A DNA stretch of 10,181 bases from assembly GCA_041685935.1 (NCBI GenBank), contig JAWLES010000090.1, forward strand, positions 1-10,181, given 5' to 3'. Below are positions 1 to 5,339 of this stretch, one piece after another (within the stretch, counting starts at the first letter, position 1; each line of letters starts with the position of its first letter). Both the position numbers and the translations under genes were made by a program. This DNA is from JAIPEK01 sp041685935. GTDB lineage: Bacteria; Desulfobacterota; Desulfobacteria; Desulfobacterales; Desulfobacteraceae. Under the pieces are notes generated by a model that saw nothing but the letters and a program-made list of their open reading frames with translations, was not told the origin of the DNA and made no database searches.

Positions 1-656
1 ACGTTGGGAGCGATGTGCCTGAAAAGTATCCTCAGGTGGGAAGCCCCTGCAATAACAGCCGCATCAATAAAAGGCCGCTCCTTAAGACTCAGGGTCTGGG
101 ACCGGATCACCCTGGAGACTCCGGGCCAGCGGAAGAATGCGATCAACATGACAATGGTCCATATGTTCAGTTTTCCGAAAAGGGATGAGAGCAGAAGAAC
201 AACCAGCAGGGTGGGCATTACCATGATCATGTCGGCAAACCGCATCAAAAGCGTATCAAGGATTCCGCCGCTGTATCCTGCGGTCATGCCGATGACGGTT
301 CCCAGCACAATGCTGATGAAAGCTGCTGAAACACCTACCATGAACGCCACGCGCGCCCCTGTAAGAAGCTGGCTGAAAAGGTCCCGCCCCATATAATCGG
401 TTCCCAGCCAGTGTGTAAGGCTCGGCGGGGTTACGTTTGAAATATCCGGGTCCGCCCCTGTCATGGGCTGATACATTGGATCAACCAGCGGAGGAATAAA
501 ACTGGCCAGGGCCATGATGCCGAAAACCGTCAGGAGGAAAAGTCCGGTTTTACCGATGGCGTTTTCCCTGAAAAGCATCCATCCGCCTGCAAACCTGGAC
601 ACCCCGCCCTGAACCGGTTTATTCCTTTTTCCCGTGATGCGCCTGATCCAATTCAA
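1..656 (-). CDS. Peptide-type ABC transporter permease, OppC/DppC family (3' end cut by window edge)
   Basis: This is the second inner-membrane permease of a family-5 (dipeptide/oligopeptide/nickel/glutathione class) ABC importer. About 218 residues are visible; the C-terminal part, probably 60-80 residues, lies beyond base 1. The frame is open throughout. It shows the N-terminal OppC-type helix after a basic segment, the periplasmic loop with HWLGTDYMGRDLFSQ, which is diagnostic of OppC/DppC, several hydrophobic helices, and the EAA loop beginning at DAAVIAGAS and reaching HIAPN at the window edge, where the ATPase docks. The start is uncertain. I chose TTG at 654-656, which follows an AAAGGAG box (670-676) by 13 bases. 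A TTG at 666-668 is too close to that box, and a GTG at 600-602 is a shorter alternative. The stop codon of the upstream OppB-type gene is at 679-681, so the two are co-transcribed. Substrate cannot be told from the permease. Confidence 0.9.
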   Translation of the reverse strand, partial: MNWIRRITGKRNKPVQGGVSRFAGGWMLFRENAIGKTGLFLLTVFGIMALASFIPPLVDPMYQPMTGADPDISNVTPPSLTHWLGTDYMGRDLFSQLLTGARVAFMVGVSAAFISIVLGTVIGMTAGYSGGILDTLLMRFADMIMVMPTLLVVLLLSSLFGKLNIWTIVMLIAFFRWPGVSRVIRSQTLSLKERPFIDAAVIAGASHLRILFRHIAPN

Positions 657-678
657 TTTCCGTTTCAAGCTCCTTTAC

Positions 679-1656
679 TCAGTAACTGATCCTCGGGTCC
701 AGGTACGTATACAGTATATCCACCACAAGGTTGGCAGCCAGCACCACAATGGAAATAAAAAGAAAACTCGCCAGTGCAAGGGGATAATCACTGTTGCTCA
801 CTGCGAATATAAGCTCCCTGCCCAGCCCTGGCCATGAAAATATAATCTCGGTGAGCGCCCCTCCGTTCACTGAAAAGGCAAGGCTCAGGCCGACACTCGT
901 CACAACCGGCAAAAGGGCATTTGGGGCTGCATGACGGTCACGCACGGCTTTATCGGTCAGTCCTTTGGCCCTTGCGGTTATTATATAATCCTCCCGCAGT
1001 GTTTCCAGCATGCTCGACCGCATGATCAAAAGGTATGTTCCGAAATGGATAATGCTGAGGGTAAAAAGGGGCAGCACCATATGGTAAGCGATATCAAGGC
1101 CTTTGAGAAAAACCGTGGCGTTCCGGTCAACCCATAGTTCCGGTGTGAGCATGCCGCTCAAGGGAAAAAGCCCGATCTTGTATCCGAATACCCAGATGAT
1201 GATCAAAGCGGTCCAGGGCAGAAACAGGGTATGGCAGACCAGGGCCGTCACAGTCCCCCAGGTATCTATTTTCGTACCTTTGTGCCAGGCCGTGAGTTTA
1301 CCAAGGAAAATACCTGCAAAACAGGAGATAATTATGGACGTGGTAAAAAGAAGTACGGTGTTCGGAAGGCGGTTTCCGATGATCTGCATCACCGGCTTCC
1401 CGTAATGGAAGCTGTATCCAAGATCCCCCCTGAAAAAATTTTTCAGATAATACCCGTACTGCGTGAGAATAGGCTCGTCAAGCCCGAACTGGCTGATCAG
1501 ATAGTCCGCATCCTCCGTGTCCATGGACGGGTCCACGACCCTGGCAGTGGGATCGCCCGGCGCAAGCCGGAACAGCAGAAACAGAACCGTCATGATCACA
1601 AAAAAGATAACCGTGATCTCAAAAGCTCTTCTGATGATGAACCGGTTAATGAGCAT
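679..1656 (-). CDS. Peptide-type ABC transporter permease, OppB/DppB family
   Basis: A 325-residue inner-membrane permease that pairs with the OppC-type protein downstream to form the channel of a family-5 ABC importer. It starts with a cytoplasmic basic stretch and a first helix (about residues 11-30), followed by LAPGDP, a hallmark of the OppB/DppB N-terminal region. The periplasmic region around 56-83 contains LDEPILTQYGYYL and GDLGYSF, also family-typical. Further helices lie near 100-122, 135-158, 190-212, 250-270 and 293-318. The EAA loop, ARAKGL to HAAPN at about 229-246, is the ATPase contact. Length is normal for the family. The ATG overlaps the end of the solute-binding protein gene by 11 bases, with GGAG seven bases upstream, which implies translational coupling. 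Family is secure; the substrate is not known. Confidence 0.94.
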   Translation of the reverse strand: MLINRFIIRRAFEITVIFFVIMTVLFLLFRLAPGDPTARVVDPSMDTEDADYLISQFGLDEPILTQYGYYLKNFFRGDLGYSFHYGKPVMQIIGNRLPNTVLLFTTSIIISCFAGIFLGKLTAWHKGTKIDTWGTVTALVCHTLFLPWTALIIIWVFGYKIGLFPLSGMLTPELWVDRNATVFLKGLDIAYHMVLPLFTLSIIHFGTYLLIMRSSMLETLREDYIITARAKGLTDKAVRDRHAAPNALLPVVTSVGLSLAFSVNGGALTEIIFSWPGLGRELIFAVSNSDYPLALASFLFISIVVLAANLVVDILYTYLDPRISY

Positions 1657-3412
1657 CCGCGCGCTCCGTATTCAGTTCAAGGGTGACCATTGACCACAGG
1701 TTTCCGATACCTCCCACCATCTCCACCCATCCGCTGAACCGGTTCACGTTCACAGCTTCGATCATATGCGGGTTGTAGAGCGGGATGTAGGGCACATCAT
1801 TGAGAACTATATCCTGAAGCCTGAAAACAAGCTCCCGTCTTTCCTCCTTGTCCATGCACCGGGCCGAAGATTCTGCAATCCTGTCATATTCGGGGTTTGA
1901 GTATCCGCTCATGTTCCAGCCCCTCTCTTTTGCGTTTTTGGAATGAAAAAAGCTGCGAAGGTAATCCGGGTCAAGAGAGAGACTGCCGTATCCGAGTATA
2001 AACGAATCAAAATCATGCTCCGCCTTTACTTTGTCCAGAAGGGCTCCAAAGGACATCGGCCTTGACGAAGCCGGTATGCCCGCATCCTTGAGCCATTCCT
2101 GTATAATGGTCCCGCATGCCGCCCTATGGGGGTCGTAGTCGGCAGGCGGGGTCAGGATGGTGACGGGTTCCATCGGTTCGCCGTCAGGCGTAATAATGGT
2201 GGAGGGCTTCACCACGTTTCCCTCTTTGTCCACCGGCGGCGTATTCCAGGTGTATCCCTCGGATTTGAGCAGCTTCCACGCCCTGCGGATCCGCTCCTCC
2301 CTCGAGTCCCCCTCACCGTAGGAGGGAAGGTCCGGGTTATACCAGGAGACATTCCCCTCCGGCACCACGGATAACATCCTGTCTGCATATCCCTGGAGAA
2401 TCCTGGATATGATAAACTCCCTGTCAATCAGGTAAGCTGCGGCCCGTCTCAGACCTCTGCCGGAAAACGGGGCTTTTCTTGCATTGAAACCCATAAAATA
2501 GAAAGCGCTCTTTTTGCTTATAAACACACGGGTGTTTTCATCTTTTTCCAGGGCATCTATATGGCCGGGCTGAACAGCTGACCAGTAATAGTCGATACTG
2601 TTTTTTCTCAGTGCCAGGATCGCCACATCCGCGGACCTGAATATCTTGAATATAATGCTGTCCACATGCGGGCCGATCCCGTATCCGTTAATCGTACTGC
2701 CGGAGGCGAAAAAATGGGGGTTCTTTTCCAGATAAAGAAACGCACCCTCACGCCTCTTTTTCAAAACAAAGGGGCCGCAGCCCAAAGGCTTATCAATTTT
2801 CTGGTTCATCAGGGCCATAAGAGGCTTTTCCTTTTGTTCAGCCCTGTCAGCCCTGTCAGCCCACTCTTTCCTGGAAACTATGGGAATCACCATGGATCGC
2901 GTCAGGAAAATCGCCCTGGGCTTGTCCAGAAAAAACCGTACGGTTTTGTCGTCCACTGCCACGGTTTTTTTCACGAACCTCCACTTGGAGATGTACATGG
3001 GGATCTTGAATCTTTTAATCAGGTCGACCGTGAACACCACGTCGTCCGCCGTAAGGGGGGAGCCGTCAGACCACCTGGCATCCCTGAGGGTCACGGTGTA
3101 GGAAAGGGTGTCCGGATCATACACCGGCTTTTCTTTTGCAAGCCAGGGGGTAAGCTCCAGCGTTTCAGGATCTCTTATATAAAGGTGCTGATATATAAGA
3201 GAGAGAACTTTTCTGGAGTTGGCGTCGCTTGCAAGCCAGATATTGAGTGTCCTGGGCTCTTCAGCGATCCCGACTCTCAGGGTGTCTGTATTCTGTTCAT
3301 GCCGGCAGGAAAGGAAAAAAAACTGGCATATGCACAAAGCTGCGATCAAAACGGGCAGGCGTTGAAAAAGGATTGCCCGTTTTACAGGCTTTGCAGCTGC
3401 TTGAAAACTCAT
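1646..3412 (-). CDS. Family-5 extracellular solute-binding lipoprotein of a peptide-type ABC importer
   Basis: A 588-residue substrate-binding protein of the SBP_bac_5 (OppA/DppA/GsiB/NikA) family, expected to be tethered on the periplasmic side and to feed the two permeases downstream. The N-terminus is basic (KPVKR), then hydrophobic, ending in FLSC, so Cys36 is a probable lipidation site. The mature region begins with the typical EEPRTLN segment. It continues with DGSPLTADDVVFT at about residue 120, the central family segment with GFNARKAPF, and a C-terminal RLQDIVLNDVPYIPLYN stretch. I chose the ATG at 3410-3412 because it lies four bases after the stop of the GshB-like gene and gives a clean signal peptide. 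An in-frame start at 3463 would overlap that gene by 47 bases and place extra polar residues before the signal. A GGTGAG box lies just upstream. Family-5 proteins bind peptides, glutathione, nickel or opines, and sequence alone does not choose among these. Confidence 0.92.
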   Translation of the reverse strand: MSFQAAAKPVKRAILFQRLPVLIAALCICQFFFLSCRHEQNTDTLRVGIAEEPRTLNIWLASDANSRKVLSLIYQHLYIRDPETLELTPWLAKEKPVYDPDTLSYTVTLRDARWSDGSPLTADDVVFTVDLIKRFKIPMYISKWRFVKKTVAVDDKTVRFFLDKPRAIFLTRSMVIPIVSRKEWADRADRAEQKEKPLMALMNQKIDKPLGCGPFVLKKRREGAFLYLEKNPHFFASGSTINGYGIGPHVDSIIFKIFRSADVAILALRKNSIDYYWSAVQPGHIDALEKDENTRVFISKKSAFYFMGFNARKAPFSGRGLRRAAAYLIDREFIISRILQGYADRMLSVVPEGNVSWYNPDLPSYGEGDSREERIRRAWKLLKSEGYTWNTPPVDKEGNVVKPSTIITPDGEPMEPVTILTPPADYDPHRAACGTIIQEWLKDAGIPASSRPMSFGALLDKVKAEHDFDSFILGYGSLSLDPDYLRSFFHSKNAKERGWNMSGYSNPEYDRIAESSARCMDKEERRELVFRLQDIVLNDVPYIPLYNPHMIEAVNVNRFSGWVEMVGGIGNLWSMVTLELNTERADAH

Positions 3413-3416
3413 AAGT

Positions 3417-4397
3417 TCACTCACCAGCCTTCCGCTCGATGAAATCCACAACATCCGACTCAAGCCGCAGGCCGGTCAGTTCATTGATCCTGGGGATTCC
3501 GCCCGGGCTGACACAGTTGATCTCGATGAGCTTCTCTCCTATGATATCCACTCCCACAAAATGAAGACCATCCTCCCTCAGTTTCGGGCCGATTCTCTCG
3601 CAGATTTCGCGCTCCCTGCCGGTAATCTCGTGCCGGAACGCCCTGCCCCCTGCGTGGATATTGGTCCTGAAGCCGCCGTCCATGGATTTTCTCGCCATCG
3701 CCCCCAGTATCCGTCCATCCAACATCAGGATGCGGACATCCCCTTTTTCCTTCACATCCTTGAGGTACTCCTGGACCATGATGGTTTCCCTGTCCGGGTA
3801 GGGCTGATAAGCCTGGACATAATAGTGCATAAGAGAGTTGAGATTCTCCTGGTCTTTTGTGCTCACCTTGATCACCCCTTCACCGCCGAACCTGCCCAGG
3901 GGCTTTATTATCATGTCGCCCCCGAAATTGTCTATGATCCTTTTCAGCCGCTCAGGGTCCCTGGATATATGAATTTCAGGAGTAAGGTCCGGAAAATTGA
4001 GTGTATAAAGTTTGCTGTTGCCGAGAATCAGGCCCACGGGATTGTTGATCATAAAGAGCTTGTCACTCGCCGGTGCCAGGAACTCAACCGCTTTATAGTT
4101 CAGGGGCGGGTCTTTCCGCCAGAAAAGAACATCCATCTCTGTCACCGCCTCGAATATCCTGCCCCCTGAGGAGAGCTCTTCAATTACCTTCTGCCAGTAT
4201 ACTTCAAGGGGCGGGTCCCCGGACACCCGGACCGGGTCCATTCTGGCCACAACTGTCTGGGCTCTGACATAAATGTCATGGGGTTCAAGAAAATATACCG
4301 AATGCCCCCGCCGGTTGCATTCGTACATGATACGGCTTGTGGTTTCGTATGCAGGGTCAATGCCTTCCGGCCGGTCCATCAAAAAGGCGATTTTCAT
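3417..4397 (-). CDS. GshB-like ATP-grasp ligase (prokaryotic glutathione synthetase family)
   Basis: A 326-residue cytoplasmic ATP-grasp enzyme closely resembling bacterial glutathione synthetase, which joins gamma-glutamylcysteine to glycine using ATP. Recognisable parts are MKIAFLMDRPE at the N-terminus, RKDPP at 94-98 (substrate-side loop), FPDLTPE at about 135-141, the ATP-binding IIKPLGRFGGEGV at 163-175, MVQEYL at 207-212, a KGDVRIL segment at 218-224, AGGR at 249-252, and the Mg2+-binding DIIG with EIN at 284-287 and 292-294. The end of the active-site region reads INCVSPGGI where E. coli GshB has INVTSPTCI, so the acceptor pocket may differ. The ATG at 4397 fits the family length. An upstream start at 4496 would run into a terminator hairpin. 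Its ribosome site is weak. It leads an operon with a peptide-class ABC importer, and no gamma-glutamylcysteine ligase gene is in the window. It may make glutathione or a related short peptide. Confidence 0.88.
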   Translation of the reverse strand: MKIAFLMDRPEGIDPAYETTSRIMYECNRRGHSVYFLEPHDIYVRAQTVVARMDPVRVSGDPPLEVYWQKVIEELSSGGRIFEAVTEMDVLFWRKDPPLNYKAVEFLAPASDKLFMINNPVGLILGNSKLYTLNFPDLTPEIHISRDPERLKRIIDNFGGDMIIKPLGRFGGEGVIKVSTKDQENLNSLMHYYVQAYQPYPDRETIMVQEYLKDVKEKGDVRILMLDGRILGAMARKSMDGGFRTNIHAGGRAFRHEITGREREICERIGPKLREDGLHFVGVDIIGEKLIEINCVSPGGIPRINELTGLRLESDVVDFIERKAGE

Positions 4398-4436
4398 AAA
4401 CTGACGTATCCGGTTACGGGTAAAAGTTAAAAATTC

Positions 4437-4465
4437 AGAGTACTTGCCAACATACAGGTTGTCAA
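4437..4465 (-). promoter_or_regulatory. Predicted sigma70-type promoter of the gshB-like/ABC transporter operon
   Basis: On the minus strand there is an exact TTGACA -35 box (4460-4465) and, after exactly 17 bases, TACTCT (4437-4442) as a weak -10 box matching three of six consensus positions. The predicted transcript would start near 4430, about 33 bases before the ATG at 4397. The promoter lies directly behind the terminator that ends the preceding minus-strand gene, which is where a new transcription unit should begin. The weak -10 suggests that an activator may be needed, or that the site is a modest promoter. Confidence 0.55.
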
Positions 4466-4474
4466 GAACGAAAA

Positions 4475-4507
4475 AAGGCCCGGCTTTTAAAAACAAAGCC
4501 GGGCCTT
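4475..4507 (-). terminator. Strong intrinsic terminator after the small membrane protein gene
   Basis: A perfect 13-bp inverted repeat, AAGGCCCGGCTTT (4475-4487) and AAAGCCGGGCCTT (4495-4507), is separated by a 7-base loop. Read on the minus strand, the G+C-rich stem runs into six T residues in a row (4471-4476). It lies 28 bases beyond the stop of the 67-aa membrane protein and just before the predicted promoter of the GshB-like operon, so it separates two minus-strand transcription units. The plus-strand side has no T-run after the stem, so it is directional. Confidence 0.9.
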
Positions 4508-4534
4508 CAGGGAAAAAATTTCATAATCGGTTAG

Positions 4535-4738
4535 TCATAAAGGGTCGATTTCACACTTTTCATTCAGATGAATTTTAATGAAATACACACCCAGTACAAT
4601 CACCGGCACGGCAAGAACAAGCCCGATCACCGGAAGCAGGGTAAATCCTGTTACAATCAGCCCCAGTGCTCCTACAAGGAGAATCACACCCACCATCATT
4701 TTTGACAGTCTCTGGGGTACACATTCGGAGAGTTTCAT
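4535..4738 (-). CDS. Small two-helix membrane protein of unknown function
   Basis: I do not recognise this gene by family. It encodes 67 residues: a short polar N-terminus with a Cys (KLSECVPQ), then two hydrophobic helices, about residues 16-34 and 36-54, joined by a TLLPV turn. The C-terminus is charged, with a second Cys (NEKCEIDPL). The helical hairpin is rich in Val, Leu, Gly and Ile, as in small inner-membrane proteins. The ATG at 4736-4738 is preceded by GAGG (4745-4748) at suitable spacing. A GTG two codons earlier overlaps that box and is less likely. It has its own candidate promoter (4795-4822) and a strong terminator, so it can form a single-gene unit, although read-through from rubredoxin is possible. 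The two cysteines flank the membrane segment on what may be the same side, which could allow metal or disulfide chemistry, but that is speculation. Confidence 0.75.
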   Translation of the reverse strand: MKLSECVPQRLSKMMVGVILLVGALGLIVTGFTLLPVIGLVLAVPVIVLGVYFIKIHLNEKCEIDPL

Positions 4739-4794
4739 ATACACCTCGTTTTCTTAGGGTAAAAAGACTCATCAGCTATTTGATGTATAACCAT

Positions 4795-4822
4795 ACTATA
4801 ATCACTTGAAACCGTTATTCAA
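4795..4822 (-). promoter_or_regulatory. Candidate promoter of the small membrane protein gene
   Basis: On the minus strand TTGAAT (4817-4822, four of six matches to TTGACA) is followed after 16 bases by TATAGT (4795-4800, five of six matches to TATAAT). The predicted start near 4788 gives a leader of about 50 bases to the ATG at 4738. This is moderate evidence only. Confidence 0.4.
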
Positions 4823-4842
4823 CAGGAACCCTGTTTTTTTTT
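4821..4842 (+). terminator. Small hairpin with T-run, terminator-like in plus orientation
   Basis: AACAGG and CCTGTT (4821-4826 and 4830-4835) form a 6-bp stem with a 3-base loop, followed on the plus strand by an uninterrupted T-run to 4842. No plus-strand gene precedes it, and in the minus direction the hairpin is not followed by T residues. It may therefore be incidental, or may weakly attenuate read-through from the rubredoxin gene, whose stop is at 4850. Confidence 0.25.
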
Positions 4843-4849
4843 AAACAGC

Positions 4850-5017
4850 TTACTCTCCTGCAGCCTTTTCAAACTGGTCCTTGTCTGCAAAACAGATGGG
4901 GCACTGCCAGTCGTCAGGAACATCTTCAAAAGCGGTTCCCGGCTCCACACCATTTTCCGGATCCCCTTCCACGGGGTCATAGATATATCCGCATGGTACG
5001 CACTCATACTTTTCCAT
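4850..5017 (-). CDS. Rubredoxin
   Basis: A 55-residue rubredoxin, a small cytoplasmic one-iron electron carrier used in anaerobes for oxygen and peroxide detoxification and other redox steps. The iron ligands are visible as CVPCG (Cys6, Cys9) and CPIC (Cys39, Cys42). Between them are YIYDP, EGDPENGVEPGT and FEDVPDDW, the standard rubredoxin core, and the tail ends in DKDQFEK. One oddity is that the residue after the last cysteine is Phe43, where most rubredoxins have Gly (CPxCG). The ATG at 5015-5017 has an excellent GAGGAGG box (5024-5030) six bases upstream. The gene is divergent from the dsr operon, and its predicted promoter carries an FNR-type site and a leader hairpin, which points to redox- or oxygen-dependent expression. 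Confidence 0.96.
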   Translation of the reverse strand: MEKYECVPCGYIYDPVEGDPENGVEPGTAFEDVPDDWQCPICFADKDQFEKAAGE

Positions 5018-5050
5018 TTTTTGCCTCCTCTTTTTTGTTTAAACCGCAAC

Positions 5051-5067
5051 AGGCCGCAGGGCGGCCT
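5051..5067 (-). promoter_or_regulatory. Perfect hairpin in the rubredoxin 5' leader
   Basis: AGGCCGC (5051-5057) and GCGGCCT (5061-5067) form a perfect 7-bp G+C-rich stem with a 3-base loop. It begins about eight bases after the predicted rubredoxin start site (near 5075) and ends more than 20 bases before the ribosome-binding site. There is no T-run, so it is not a terminator. A 5'-end mRNA-stabilising hairpin is the simplest explanation. Confidence 0.5.
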
Positions 5068-5081
5068 TGATTCAGAAGTAC

Positions 5082-5087
5082 AGTATA
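5082..5087 (-). promoter_or_regulatory. Predicted -10 box of the rubredoxin promoter
   Basis: On the minus strand the hexamer TATACT matches TATAAT at five of six positions and predicts a transcription start near 5075, giving a leader of about 57 bases. No good -35 box lies 16-18 bases upstream, as expected for an activator-dependent promoter. The expected -35 area is instead flanked by the FNR-type palindrome at 5110-5123. Confidence 0.55.
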
Positions 5088-5109
5088 AAGCGGTGCAGAA
5101 CCAAAAGAA

Positions 5110-5123
5110 TTGATTCAAATCAA
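5110..5123. promoter_or_regulatory. FNR-type operator TTGAT-N4-ATCAA
   Basis: The sequence TTGATTCAAATCAA is an exact match to the classical FNR consensus TTGATNNNNATCAA and a perfect palindrome apart from its central bases. Its centre (5116.5) falls at -41.5 relative to the predicted rubredoxin start at 5075, the textbook position for a class II activation site of the CRP/FNR family. The divergent dsr promoter starts about 164 bases away on the other side, too far for a standard class I or II contact. Which CRP/FNR-family protein binds it in this organism cannot be told from the window. Confidence 0.65.
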
Positions 5124-5245
5124 AAAAATGAATATTTTAAGCAACCCGGCACAAAAAGTAACCGGCAAAGCTCCGGATGAAGGCCCGGCCTCCCTCAACA
5201 CTCTCATACCGGAACATGCCCTGGGATTCCGGCGCTGTTTTCCCC

Positions 5246-5274
5246 TTGACAGAAAATGGAACTACGTTTATATC
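5246..5274 (+). promoter_or_regulatory. Predicted sigma70-type promoter of the RsbRD_N-dsrMKJOP operon
   Basis: An exact TTGACA -35 box (5246-5251) is separated by 17 bases from TATATC (5269-5274), four of six matches to the -10 consensus. The predicted start is near 5281, giving a leader of about 59 bases before the ATG at 5340. A direct repeat of ATACCGG (5284-5290 and 5296-5302), with a 12-bp period, overlies the first transcribed bases and could be a binding site for a regulator. The remainder of 5124-5245 shows no recognisable gene or site. Confidence 0.6.
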
Positions 5275-5339
5275 AATTTATCAATACCGGTCTTTATACC
5301 GGACAAACGTACTTTAATATTTTGAAACAGAAAAAATCC

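Noticed and set aside
2666..3442. A 258-codon open frame on the plus strand opposite the solute-binding protein gene
   Set aside because: It lies entirely antisense to a clear family-5 binding protein, has no ribosome-binding site and shows no recognisable protein features.
3413..3463. A longer start for the solute-binding protein at 3463
   Set aside because: It overlaps the GshB-like gene by 47 bases and adds polar residues before an otherwise normal lipoprotein signal.
3561..4169. A 202-codon plus-strand open frame opposite the GshB-like gene
   Set aside because: Antisense shadow of a well-conserved ATP-grasp gene; composition is not protein-like.
4398..4496. A longer N-terminus for the GshB-like protein starting at 4496
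   Set aside because: It would extend through the predicted promoter and the terminator hairpin, and family homologues begin at the MKIAFLMD segment.
5110..5281. The FNR-type site as a direct activator site of the dsr operon
   Set aside because: Its centre is about 164 bases from the predicted dsr start, outside the normal class I and class II positions.
5110..5325. A 71-codon plus-strand open frame in the divergent region
   Set aside because: It starts in the FNR-type site, runs through the dsr promoter, has no ribosome-binding site and resembles no known protein.
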